Source: an uncultured Collinsella sp. (GTDB taxonomy: Bacteria > Actinomycetota > Coriobacteriia > Coriobacteriales > Coriobacteriaceae). Taken from it: a stretch of 24,420 nucleotides of DNA. Position 1 is the stretch's first letter; each line of letters starts with the position of its first letter. Shown piece after piece: positions 7,214 to 14,558 of the stretch. The notes under the pieces are model-generated. The model was not told where the DNA came from. It did no database searches and saw only the letters and a list, made by a program, of their open reading frames with translations. The DNA is taken from positions 1 through 24,420 of the forward strand of contig CAUGJN010000017.1 of assembly GCA_959599635.1 (NCBI GenBank), read 5' to 3'. The translations under genes and the position numbers were made by a program.

Positions 7214-8215
7214 CTACGCCCGCAGGTCCTTTACGCTGGAACGCTCGACCAACACGCCCGAGACGAGCGTACGGCTTCTGGAGCTCGGGGCTTCCAGGCC
7301 TGCGACGACCTCGTTAAGCGCACGGATGCCCAGCTCGCGGTGGCGAAACTTCACCGACGTCAGAATCGAGTTGGGGATCGTCTTGTAGAGCTCATCGTCG
7401 AAGCCGATCACGGACACGTCGTCGGGCACACTCAGACCCTTGTCACGTAGAGCCATCATCACGCCGTTTGCCATGCAGTCGTTAGCAGCGAGGACCGCCG
7501 TGCAATCGGGTTTATCGGCAAGCACAAGGCCCGCGGCATAGCCACTATCCGCATTCCAATCGCCTTGCAGAGGCTCGGACGGCTCAATGCCACGCGCCTC
7601 GAGCGCCGCACGCCAACCTTTCATGCGGCACTGGCTCGACAGCGACTCTTGCTTACCAGAAACAAAGTACACGTTCTTGTGCCCGTGATTCAAAAAGTAC
7701 TCGCACGCCATGCGCGCACCACCCTCTTGGTCGTCACTGACGGTGGAGCAGGTAGGATGCTCCATCGGCGTAATAATCACCGTCTTGAGGTCTTTCGGCG
7801 CCTCAAAGGTATCAAAGTCATCGACCATCTGGCGCAGGTTGAAGATCATGCCATCAACAGGCAGCTGCGACATTCTGCGCGCCGCAACGGCAAGGGTCAT
7901 CTTCTCCCCCGCCCGCTTTTTGATCATCGTGAGAGCAAAGCCTCGCTCTTCGGCGGCATCGGCGATACCGTCAATCATGTCCACGGCACCGCCCGACAAG
8001 TGGAACATCACCACGCCGATGCACCCGTAACGGCCCAACTTGAGCGAACGCGCGGCAAAGTTCGCCCGGAACCCAAGCGCCTCCATGGCAGCATGGACCC
8101 TATCGCGCGTCGACTCGCGCACGCTATCGGGCTCGTTGATCACGCGCGACACCGTCTTGAGAGAAACGCCCGCGGCAACTGCCACATCGTTCATTGAGAC
8201 ATTTTTCTTGTCCAT
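7214..8215 (-). CDS. LacI-family transcriptional regulator, module 2
   Basis: A LacI/GalR-family repressor of 333 residues from the ATG at 8213-8215 (MDKKNVSMNDV). The HTH is VSMNDVAVAAGVSLKTVSRVI, followed by the hinge-helix motif ARSLKLG, then a sugar-binding effector domain containing LPVDGMIF, AANDCMANG and VPDDVSVIGFDD. It is clearly paralogous to 2235-3239 over its whole length. A GGAGAA sequence lies 12 bases before this ATG and five bases before an in-frame GTG at 8222-8224, so the GTG is an alternative start. The frame stays open upstream to 8275, but that start sits in the promoter region and lacks a ribosome binding site. It is divergent from the permease at 8500 and probably binds the perfect palindrome at 8375-8398. 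Confidence 0.92.
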   Translation of the reverse strand: MDKKNVSMNDVAVAAGVSLKTVSRVINEPDSVRESTRDRVHAAMEALGFRANFAARSLKLGRYGCIGVVMFHLSGGAVDMIDGIADAAEERGFALTMIKKRAGEKMTLAVAARRMSQLPVDGMIFNLRQMVDDFDTFEAPKDLKTVIITPMEHPTCSTVSDDQEGGARMACEYFLNHGHKNVYFVSGKQESLSSQCRMKGWRAALEARGIEPSEPLQGDWNADSGYAAGLVLADKPDCTAVLAANDCMANGVMMALRDKGLSVPDDVSVIGFDDELYKTIPNSILTSVKFRHRELGIRALNEVVAGLEAPSSRSRTLVSGVLVERSSVKDLRA

Positions 8216-8374
8216 CGTTGCCACTACTTCTCCAGTCGGTTTTGCATCGCTTGTTTTTTGCGTTCTAGCATACACTACCTGCCTGACTGATAAATCAACC
8301 GTTTACCGGACAATATCGACCGCTCACCCGTATATCCTTGTTGCTCTTCCAAAAATGTCTTACGTTGTCATTAA

Positions 8375-8398
8375 CGAAATGACAACGTTGTCATTTCG
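8375..8398. promoter_or_regulatory. 24-bp perfect palindromic LacI-type operator, module 2
   Basis: The half-site CGAAATGACAAC is followed exactly by its reverse complement. The 18-bp core AATGACAACGTTGTCATT is very close to module 1 operators O1 and O2. An extra half-site ACGTTGTCATT stands just upstream at 8362-8372. It lies between the divergent repressor and permease, 101 bases before the permease start. The rest of 8216-8499 shows no gene. Confidence 0.78.
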
Positions 8399-8499
8399 CA
8401 ATGCCTTCCTTAAGCAGGAAGGTTTCCGGGCAGTCCTGACCATCCATCGACGACCAGTTCCATCCACATGCATCGCGCATCAAGCAGCAAAGGAGCTCT

Positions 8500-10284
8500 A
8501 TGGACGCCATCGTAAAGATGCTCGAAAAGCATCAACCGTTCTTTGAGAAGATCTCGAGGAACATCTACCTCCAGGCCATCAAGGACGGATTTCTTGGGTG
8601 CATGCCCATCGTCCTCACCTCTTCGATCTTTCTGTTGATCGCCACCCTTCCTGGCGTAGTTGGCATCACGCTGCCCCAGCCGCTCATCGACTGGTGCAAC
8701 AAGCTGTACAACTTCACCATGGGCGTCATGGGCATCATGGTTGCCGGCACCACCGCCAAGAACTTCACGGCGTCCATGAACCGTCGCATGCCCGCCGGCA
8801 AGGTGCTCAACGACGGCTCCACCATGGTGGCCGCCCAGTGCAGCATGCTGCTGCTTGCTGTTACGCAGTTCACCACCAAGTTCAACGGCTCCGAGCTTTC
8901 GGTCTTCGATTGCACCAGCATGGGCACGCGCGGTCTGTTCTCGGCCTATATCGCCGCGTTCATTACCGTTTGGGTCTACAAATTCTGCGTCTCGCGCGAT
9001 CTGACCATTAAGCTGCCCAAGGAGGTCCCGGGCGCCATCGCTCAGAACTTCCGTGACATCATCCCCTTTGGCGGCGCCGTCATCATCTGCGGCATCATCG
9101 ATGTCGTCGTGCGCAACCTCATGGGCGTTCCGTTCTCCGAGCTGCTCATCAAGCTGCTCTCCCCGCTCTTCACTGCGGCAGAGACCTACCCCGGACTCAT
9201 CCTTATTCAGGCGGCCACCGCGTTCTTCTGGTTCATCGGTGTCCACGGCCCTTCGATTGTCCAGCCGGGCATCGACCCCATCCGTCTTGCCAACCAGGCC
9301 GAGAACCTGCAGGTTCTGCTGGCCGGTGGCCACCCCGCCCACTCCCTCACCTTTAACATGTCGCTCGTGGGTGAGTTCGGCGGCACCGGCGCCACGTTCA
9401 TCGTGCCGCTTCTGCTGATTCTCTTTATGAAGTCCAAGCAGCTCAAAGCCGTCGGTAAGGCCTCGATTGTTCCTGTTGCCTTCGCCGTCAACGAACCGCT
9501 GCTCTTTGGCGCGCCGATGATCCTTAACCCCTACATGCTCATCCCCTTTGTTGCCGCCGGTTGCGTCAACGTGAGTGTTGCCAAGTTCTTTATCGATAAC
9601 GTGGGCATGAACGGCTTCTCCTTCGTGGTGCCTTGGGCTACCCCTGCCCCCATCGGCATCTTCATCACCACGAACTTCCAGCTTATCGCCCTGGTATTTG
9701 TCGCGATTATCATCTTGCTGGACGTCATCATCTACCTGCCGTTCTTGAAGGCATACGATAAGCTGCTCTGCGACCAGGAGGCCGAGCGCGCCGCCGAGCT
9801 GGGTCTTGAGTCCAACGATGCCGCCGCCATCGCCGTCAACGCCTCTGCGCCCGCTGTCGAGCAGGCTACCGCTTCCGTCGAGACGACTGTTGCCGCCGCT
9901 GACAGCAAGCCTGTCGCCGATCAGCCCGAGCCCGAGCCCGCTGCCGATGCATCCGCCAAGAAGGATGTCAATGGCCTGAAGGTCCTCGTCCTGTGCGCCG
10001 GCGCCGGCACCTCTGCCATGCTTGCCAACGCCATCAAGGAAGGTGCCACGCAGACCGGAGAGAACATCGCTTCCTCTGCCGGAGCTTATGGCCAGCACAC
10101 TGCCATCATGGATCAGTACGACGTTATCGTGCTTGCCCCGCAGGTTCGTAGCTACTACAACGACATGAAGGCCGACACCGATCGTCTGGGCATTAAGCTG
10201 CTCGCTCCGCGCGGTAAGGAATATATCGACCTTACTCGCGACCCCGCCGGCGCCATCAAGTGGCTCCGCGAGAACCTCGACTAG
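8500..10284 (+). CDS. PTS lactose/cellobiose-family IICB permease, module 2
   Basis: A 594-residue IICB permease, paralogue of 3597-5363. The IIC part (about 1-430) is strongly hydrophobic with FIGVHGPSIVQPGI and VAFAVNEPLLFGAP motifs. A long Ala/Glu/Pro-rich linker (about 430-485) joins it to a IIB domain with VLVLCAGAGTSAMLANAI, where Cys499 is the predicted phospho-cysteine. The IIB loop reads AGAGTSAM here versus QGGGTSGL in the paralogue. By eye the permeases are less alike than the two GH1 enzymes, which suggests that uptake specificity diverged. The start has AAAGGAG at 8489-8495, four bases from the ATG. The gene is followed after a 75-base gap by the GH1 gene, forming an operon under the palindromic operator at 8375. 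It needs a separate IIA, perhaps the one at 1682-2020. Its substrate is not known. Confidence 0.92.
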   Translation: MDAIVKMLEKHQPFFEKISRNIYLQAIKDGFLGCMPIVLTSSIFLLIATLPGVVGITLPQPLIDWCNKLYNFTMGVMGIMVAGTTAKNFTASMNRRMPAGKVLNDGSTMVAAQCSMLLLAVTQFTTKFNGSELSVFDCTSMGTRGLFSAYIAAFITVWVYKFCVSRDLTIKLPKEVPGAIAQNFRDIIPFGGAVIICGIIDVVVRNLMGVPFSELLIKLLSPLFTAAETYPGLILIQAATAFFWFIGVHGPSIVQPGIDPIRLANQAENLQVLLAGGHPAHSLTFNMSLVGEFGGTGATFIVPLLLILFMKSKQLKAVGKASIVPVAFAVNEPLLFGAPMILNPYMLIPFVAAGCVNVSVAKFFIDNVGMNGFSFVVPWATPAPIGIFITTNFQLIALVFVAIIILLDVIIYLPFLKAYDKLLCDQEAERAAELGLESNDAAAIAVNASAPAVEQATASVETTVAAADSKPVADQPEPEPAADASAKKDVNGLKVLVLCAGAGTSAMLANAIKEGATQTGENIASSAGAYGQHTAIMDQYDVIVLAPQVRSYYNDMKADTDRLGIKLLAPRGKEYIDLTRDPAGAIKWLRENLD

Positions 10285-10298
10285 TTCCTCCCTCTGTT

Positions 10299-10325
10299 GG
10301 TGCCCGGACCCCCAGTTTGGGCACC
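10299..10325 (+). terminator. Intercistronic hairpin between IICB and GH1, module 2
   Basis: A 7-bp perfect GC-rich stem (GGTGCCC at 10299-10305 with GGGCACC at 10319-10325) has no T tract. It occupies the same place as the hairpin at 5374-5407 in module 1 but with a different sequence, so the arrangement is conserved while the bases are not. Confidence 0.5.
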
Positions 10326-10359
10326 TCTCCCTATTCATATCCCACAGAAAGGATGACTC

Positions 10360-11781
10360 ATGACCAACCCCATGCAGTTCCCCGACGGCTTTGTGTTTGG
10401 CGGCGCCACCGCCGCTTACCAGGTTGAGGGCGAGACGCGCACGCACGGCAAGGGCAAAGTGCCCTGGGACGATTTCCTGGCTGCTCAGGGTCGCTTCTCC
10501 CCCGATCCTGCAAGCGACTTCTACAACAAATATCCGGTCGATATCGACCTGTGCCAGCGCTTCGGCATCAACGGCATCCGCGTCTCCATCGCTTGGAGCC
10601 GCATCTTCCCCAACGGCACCGGCGAGATTAACCCCGAGGGCGTCGCCTTCTATCACGAGCTTTTCGCCACCTGCAACAATGCCGGCGTCATCCCCTATGT
10701 CACGCTCGATCACTTCGATACGCCCGAGGCCTTTTACCAGGACGGCGGCGAGGGCTTCTTGACGCGCACGACCATCGATGCCTTTGTCGAGTACGCCAAG
10801 TTCTGCTTTGCCGAGTTCACCGAGGTCAAGCACTGGTTCACGTTTAACGAGATTCCCGCAACCGCCGAGGGCAGCTTTATCGTCGGCAACTGGCCGCACG
10901 GCGAGAAGTACCGCCTGGACAAGGCCTTCCAGCTCATGCACAACATGATGGTGGCCCACGCCAAGGCTGTCGTCGCCTTCCATGAGGGCGACTTTGAGGG
11001 CGAGATCGGCATTGTCCAGAACCTGGAGCCCAAGTATCCCCTCGACCCCAACAACGCCGCCGACTGCGAGGCAGCTCGCATGGCCGACGTCATCAACAAC
11101 CGCTGGGTGCTCGACGCCACTTTCCGCGGCCACTATGCAGCCGACACCATGGAGGCTGCGACCAAGCTGGCCCATATCGCCGGCGGCGAGCTCGACGTCC
11201 GCGACGAGGACATCGCCGCGCTGACCGCCGCACTCCCCTACAACGATTGCCTGGGCGTCAACACCTACAAGTGCCAGTTCCTGCGTGCCGCCGAGGGCGA
11301 AAACGACATCAACCACAATGGCACCGGCGACAAGGGCTCCTCGCGCTGGTTCCTCAAGGGCGTGGGCGAGTCATGCGTGCGCGAAGGCGTACCCACCACC
11401 GATTGGGACTGGATCATCTATCCCGAGGGCCTCTACGACCTGCTGCTGCGCATTAAGAACGATTACCCCAACTACAAGAAGATCTACATCACCGAGAACG
11501 GCATGGGCTATAAGGACGACTTCGAGGATGGCTTTATCGACGACGCCCCTCGTATCGACTACATGCGCCAGCATCTCGCGTGGATCCTCAAGGCGATCGA
11601 CGGCGGCGTGAACGTTGACGGCTACTTTGTGTGGTCGCTGCAGGACCAGTTCTCCTGGACCAACGGCTACAACAAGCGCTATGGCCTGTTCTACATCGAC
11701 TTTGAGACCCAGAAGCGCTATCCCAAGGCGAGCGCGTACTGGTACAAGAACGTCGCGGAGACCGGCCTGCTCATGGCCTAG
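10360..11781 (+). CDS. 6-phospho-beta-galactosidase-like GH1 glycosidase, module 2
   Basis: A 473-residue GH1 phospho-glycosidase, close paralogue of 5430-6869. Motifs in order are FVFGGATAAYQVEG at the N-terminus, HFDTPEAF, the acid/base TFNE (Glu164), TTDWDWIIYPEGL, the nucleophile TENG (Glu379) and the phosphate-binding FSWTNGYNKRYGLFYIDFETQ. It has a proper AAAGGA ribosome binding site nine bases before the ATG, unlike the module 1 copy. The HFDTPEAFYQDGGEGF loop beside the active site differs from HFDTPLPLFEKGDF in the paralogue and may reflect a different aglycone. It should act on the phospho-disaccharide imported by the permease just upstream. A terminator follows at 11802. Galacto-type is inferred from the DWDW loop. 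Confidence 0.9.
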   Translation: MTNPMQFPDGFVFGGATAAYQVEGETRTHGKGKVPWDDFLAAQGRFSPDPASDFYNKYPVDIDLCQRFGINGIRVSIAWSRIFPNGTGEINPEGVAFYHELFATCNNAGVIPYVTLDHFDTPEAFYQDGGEGFLTRTTIDAFVEYAKFCFAEFTEVKHWFTFNEIPATAEGSFIVGNWPHGEKYRLDKAFQLMHNMMVAHAKAVVAFHEGDFEGEIGIVQNLEPKYPLDPNNAADCEAARMADVINNRWVLDATFRGHYAADTMEAATKLAHIAGGELDVRDEDIAALTAALPYNDCLGVNTYKCQFLRAAEGENDINHNGTGDKGSSRWFLKGVGESCVREGVPTTDWDWIIYPEGLYDLLLRIKNDYPNYKKIYITENGMGYKDDFEDGFIDDAPRIDYMRQHLAWILKAIDGGVNVDGYFVWSLQDQFSWTNGYNKRYGLFYIDFETQKRYPKASAYWYKNVAETGLLMA

Positions 11782-11801
11782 TTTCAGTCACATACCCTGT
11801 C

Positions 11802-11843
11802 GGCCGCATGTGAATCCCCCACGGGCTCGCATGCGGCCTTTTT
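11802..11843 (+). terminator. Terminator of operon 2
   Basis: A 9-bp perfect stem (GGCCGCATG at 11802-11810 with CATGCGGCC at 11830-11838) is followed directly by TTTTTGTTTT, 20 bases after the GH1 stop. Confidence 0.9.
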
Positions 11844-11865
11844 GTTTTCGCGCGGGTCGGCAGCC

Positions 11866-12005
11866 GTTTGTCTAAATCTGTAACATCAAGTCGAGTTTTT
11901 TGCCTCTACCTGTTACAAATCAAGACAAACGGGAATCACTCTGCCGAAACGTCTCAATCTGTAACAGATATCTGCTCAAATCGAGTCTAGGTGTTACAGA
12001 TTGAG
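11866..12005. repeat. Two tandem hairpin repeats (units 4-5), the second truncated
   Basis: Unit 4 (11866-11930) and unit 5 (from about 11948) belong to the same family as 6975-7200; their TCT positions, 11871 and 11952, are 81 bases apart. Unit 5 has a complete left arm (CGTCTCAATCTGTAACA), but its right arm GTGTTACAGATTGAG stops at 12005 without the expected ACAA ending. That ending appears after a second copy of the arm at 20667-20683. Confidence 0.82.
11993..12005 (+). other. Putative left attachment site of the genomic island
   Basis: GTTACAGATTGAG, the right arm of repeat unit 5, recurs exactly at 20667-20679. The 8.7 kb between the copies holds defence and prophage-like genes. Joining the outer flanks would restore a complete repeat unit, so these two 13-mers are the likely junctions of an insertion. 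Confidence 0.55.
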
Positions 12006-12091
12006 TTTTTGATTTGGGAGGTTGAGGATGGGGGATCGCGTGCCGAAAGCATGGTCCCCGGATAAAAAAGCTCGCCGGCCAGGCCGAAGAC

Positions 12092-12250
12092 ATGGCCCAC
12101 ATCAAGGCAGACCTTTGCCCCTGCTCGCCCGAGCAAAAAGTCATGCCCCTCGATGCGCTCTGCCAGTCCGGCACCGAGACCCCGCAATGGCGGTGGGATG
12201 TGCTGGTCGGAGAGGGCGACCCGCTCTACTGCAAGTCCCGAGAGATCTAA
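12092..12250 (+). pseudogene. Small ORF or gene remnant at the left edge of the island
   Basis: A 52-codon frame ends at the TAA at 12248-12250. The protein reads MAHIKADLCPCSPEQKVM early and ends QWRWDVLVGEGDPLYCKSREI, which looks like real protein sequence. The same frame is open upstream to about 12031 without a start, and no ribosome binding site precedes the ATG, so it may be the 3' end of a lost larger gene. I do not recognise the family. Confidence 0.35.
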
Positions 12251-12280
12251 GTATCCGCTGCAAGGTATAAGAACGAATTA

Positions 12281-12304
12281 GAGCCCTGGTACATACCGGG
12301 GCTC
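12281..12304. terminator. Terminator-like hairpin after the remnant ORF
   Basis: GAGCCCTGGT pairs with ACCGGGGCTC (one G-T pair, four-base loop ACAT) 31 bases after the remnant ORF. No T tract follows on the plus strand. It could serve transcription from either side, including the minus-strand gene that ends at 12338. Confidence 0.5.
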
Positions 12305-12337
12305 CTCGTGGTAGTGGCTGTCTAATGAATCTGGTGG

Positions 12338-12682
12338 CTAGGCCTCTTCGCCGCCACTGGATTCAGTTACCGTTTCCTCCTCACTATGTTGCGTCTCTCT
12401 CGTAGCCTCATCAACTTCTGTTGACGAATGTGCCTCTTCGTATACTTCGATGTTCGCCTTGAGAATGGTTGCACTCTGTTCAGCAAGAGCGATCTTCCTC
12501 TGGTGCTTGTCGTAGGCATACAGTCCGATTCCACCTGCGACTAGCGTGGCTACAGAACCGATTACTCCACCCTGGATTCTTCCAACGGAAATCCCGCCCG
12601 CTCTGATATTGCTGATCAGCGCCTGAGGCCCACCGAGCTCTTTCGCCAGATGCGACAATTGCGCATAGTCCCAAGTCGTCAT
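12338..12682 (-). CDS. Small single-pass membrane protein, unknown function
   Basis: A 114-residue protein starting MTTWDYAQLSHLA. One hydrophobic, Gly-rich segment (about residues 40-60, GGVIGSVATLVAGGIGLYAY) is a likely membrane span, followed by a basic stop-transfer stretch (DKHQRK). The last 40 residues are very acidic (Glu, Thr and Ser) and probably disordered. I do not recognise the family. The ATG at 12680-12682 was chosen because GAGGA lies eight bases upstream; an in-frame GTG at 12704-12706 would add eight residues but has a poorer ribosome binding site. It is divergent from the XRE-like regulator at 12825, with 142 bases between the two starts, so that regulator may control it. 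Base composition is lower in GC than the PTS genes, in line with acquired DNA. Confidence 0.7.
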   Translation of the reverse strand: MTTWDYAQLSHLAKELGGPQALISNIRAGGISVGRIQGGVIGSVATLVAGGIGLYAYDKHQRKIALAEQSATILKANIEVYEEAHSSTEVDEATRETQHSEEETVTESSGGEEA

Positions 12683-12764
12683 TGCCTTTTCCTCACTTTC
12701 TTTCACTTCAGCACCGCTTCCACTGGGGTGCTCACTTTCGACAGTGCTATCATGCCATCGGTAA

Positions 12765-12825
12765 ATAAGACGGTATATGTCCTATAATTGTCTTATCTGT
12801 TGTTAATGAGGAATGATTAAGACAA
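12765..12825 (+). promoter_or_regulatory. Promoter and repeated TAAGAC operator motifs
   Basis: A consensus TATAAT (-10) lies at 12783-12788. Around it, ATAAGAC (12765-12771) pairs with GTCTTAT (12790-12796), and TTGTCTTA (12788-12795) pairs with TAAGACAA (12818-12825), giving three copies of one hexamer in alternating orientation. Such spacing suits autoregulation by the HTH protein encoded just downstream. No good -35 was seen. Confidence 0.5.
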
Positions 12826-13724
12826 TGTACGTCCGCAAAGATCGCCCTAAGGACATTTTTCCAAAGAGACTCAGCGGTTTGATGGAAAGCTATGAAATAG
12901 AAAAGGGGCGCAGAGGCATTAGCAATATCGGCCTTGCGCGTCTGCTCTATCAAAAGCGTAACGGTGCCGATGATGCCTCGCTAGCCGATGACCGCTATGC
13001 AGTGGAAAGGGAGAACGGCCGCAAGGCGATTGCGAGAAAGATCAGCCGATTTCGAAAAGGAGATCAGTTTCCTCAATGGGATGACCTCGTAGATCTGGCT
13101 GACATATTCGGAAAGCCAGTAGGTTTTCTCATCGGGGAGACCGATTGTGATACGTACGAGCTCCAAGATATTGCTGACTTCCTTGGTCTCAGCGGCGAGG
13201 CTGTTCTGTCCATCGAGCGTATGACGAGAAAAGTTAGTGCGGAGTGGCTTCCGGAACAGTCTGGCGGCAACGGCGGAGACCATGAGGAATGGGAAAAATA
13301 CCTCGTGAATGATATGGTCGCGAAGGCGAATGCCGAGCCAGAAGCTTGCAGGGCAGTGCTCAATCGAATGCTGACCGCAGCAGCGTTTAAAGACCTTGCG
13401 CTCTGCCTGTCTGAGGTCGGCGATGCCCAATACAATCTGCTTATGGAACGCATTGCAAGTGCGGAAATAGAACTGAGAGACGCAGACGTACTCAGTGACA
13501 ACCACCCAGACTCCATCATGGGGCAAATGGCGGCAAAATCCCGATTCAGGGATGCTGCAACACGCCTGCAGGAAGCGGAAAATGCGGTGAGGTCCAGCAG
13601 GTATGCAGCTTATGAATGCCATGTCCGCATCGTTGATGAAATGTTCTCGGATATTACCCAGACTGACGCAAATACCGTAGCCAAAGAGCATGTCAAGCAG
13701 AGACAGTCAGGTAACCAGGCGTAG
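12825..13724 (+). CDS. XRE-like HTH regulator with unknown C-terminal domain
   Basis: A protein of 299 residues from ATG 12825. Residues about 12-105 look like an enlarged XRE-type HTH: FPKRLSGLMESYE, then SNIGLARLLYQKRN, an insertion, KAIARKISRFRKGDQFPQWDDLVDLADIFGKPVGFLIGETD. The FxKGxxxPxxxxLxxLAxxFxxxxxxLxG pattern is typical of phage-type repressors. The remaining 190 residues are helical, rich in Ala, Glu and Arg, and match nothing I know. An upstream ATG at 12813 is in frame, but the GAGGA ribosome binding site (12808-12812) touches it, so the second ATG, 12 bases away, is more plausible. Three TAAGAC motifs in its own promoter suggest autoregulation. It is divergent from the small membrane protein at 12338-12682 and may form a unit with it. 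Confidence 0.75.
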   Translation: MYVRKDRPKDIFPKRLSGLMESYEIEKGRRGISNIGLARLLYQKRNGADDASLADDRYAVERENGRKAIARKISRFRKGDQFPQWDDLVDLADIFGKPVGFLIGETDCDTYELQDIADFLGLSGEAVLSIERMTRKVSAEWLPEQSGGNGGDHEEWEKYLVNDMVAKANAEPEACRAVLNRMLTAAAFKDLALCLSEVGDAQYNLLMERIASAEIELRDADVLSDNHPDSIMGQMAAKSRFRDAATRLQEAENAVRSSRYAAYECHVRIVDEMFSDITQTDANTVAKEHVKQRQSGNQA

Positions 13725-14110
13725 CCGTCGTATCGATACGGAAGTGGGTATAAACCGTCCTGCTGCTTGCATACGTGGTTCCGTTGCCGCCCGTCAGCTT
13801 GTAGCAGTTATAGAAGCACTGCGAGTCCGAAACCCCGCTCGAAGGCAGCGCCCAGGTGGCGTCGGCGTAGATCGTCACCAGCGACGAGCACCCCGAGAAG
13901 CAGTAGGTCAGGTCGGTGAGCGCAGACGGGTCGAAGCCTCGGAAGTCCAGCTCGGCGGGCGACGAGCGCGAAGCGAACGCGAACCGCACGACTTGACACC
14001 TGCGAGGTTGCCCAAACCGGAGACCACCTCCAGCGCCGTGCATGAGTAGAAGAGGTGGGTCAGGTTCATGGTTGCGAACGTCGCCATGTCTGCCGCGAAG
14101 GCGATGCGCT
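13693..14110 (-). pseudogene. Frameshifted remnant of a BspA-like (DUF285) surface or tail protein
   Basis: Minus-strand translation gives ADMATFATMNLTHLFYSC, TALEVVSGLGNLAGVKS in one frame. After a shift near 13990 it continues in another frame as AELDFRGFDPSALTDLTYC, FSGCSSLVTIYADATWALP, ending GGNGTTYASSRTV...RIDTTATPGYLTVSA. These are the leucine-rich BspA/DUF285 repeats (LxxLFxxCxxL) and the usual C-terminal GGNGT...RID...PGYLT closing motif of such proteins. The N-terminal bulk is missing and the frame is broken, so this is a pseudogene. Its last codons overlap the 3' end of the HTH gene by about 30 bases. Proteins of this type occur on cell surfaces and on some Coriobacteria prophages. 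Confidence 0.65.
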
Positions 14111-14118
14111 CATCGGCC

Positions 14119-14359
14119 GCCTGGCCTTCACCTGCTGGATTTCGCCGCGCAGGGCGTCCGCCACCTCGGCGCTCTTGGCAGCCTCGGCCACTTGCCCCTC
14201 AAGCTCCTTGATGCGAGCCTCCTGCTTGGCGAGAAGCGCCTGGTAGCCCCTCTCCGAGTCCACTGCCTGCGGCTCTTCCGCCTGCGCGACCCCTTCTTGG
14301 CCGCCCGCCTGCGCTGCGACCTCTTCCTCGTCGTCGATGCTATGGTCGTCTCCGTCCAT
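14119..14359 (-). pseudogene. Remnant of a phage scaffold-like coiled-coil protein
   Basis: From the ATG at 14357-14359 the minus strand reads MDGDDHSIDDEEEVAAQAG, then DSERGYQALLAKQEARIKEL and EGQVAEAAKSAEVADALRG up to IQQVKA. The acidic start followed by a single coiled coil is the layout of phage capsid scaffolding proteins. Past about 14120 the frame degenerates, while a different frame continues with ADERIAFA, as expected for such proteins, and then runs into the BspA-like remnant. So two unrelated genes have been joined and broken here. Assignment to scaffold proteins is by resemblance only. Together with 13693-14110 it covers most of the gap before the ABC-3C genes. Confidence 0.45.
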
Positions 14360-14433
14360 GTCGGCCTGCCTTTCGATTGACATAGGCCAGCACAAACGAA
14401 CCGTCCCTTAACCATGCAAATAGGCTAAAGGTC

Positions 14434-14477
14434 GGTCACAAAGTGAGGTCATCCAGTCCGTTCGGCAGTTTGTGACC
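14434..14477. promoter_or_regulatory. Inverted repeat upstream of the ABC-3C genes
   Basis: GGTCACAAA (14434-14442) and TTTGTGACC (14469-14477) form a perfect 9-bp inverted repeat with 26 bases between the arms, 82 bases before the first gene of the ABC-3C set. A TAGAAT at 14527-14532 could be its -10, though no matching -35 is present. It may be an operator or the end of the preceding broken genes' transcription. Confidence 0.35.
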
Positions 14478-14558
14478 ATTAGCAAGAATTAGAGGCAACG
14501 CAACGAGCGAACGCTCGATAATGGTCTAGAATATTGGACTTGACATTTGGGAGGCAAG

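Noticed and set aside
8216..8275. Longer N-terminus for the second LacI-family regulator from a GTG at 8275
   Set aside because: The extra 20 residues are not LacI-like and lie in the promoter region without a ribosome binding site; the HTH starts properly after 8215.
8410..11316. 968-codon open frame on the minus strand
   Set aside because: It lies antisense to the module 2 permease and GH1 genes, both strongly supported by domains. Its translation is low-complexity (Gly, Val, Asp and His rich), as expected from the opposite strand of GC-rich genes.
14540..14545. TTGACA as a -35 box for the ABC-3C operon
   Set aside because: It lies 14 bases before the start codon, so any matching -10 would fall inside the gene, and none is seen at the right spacing.
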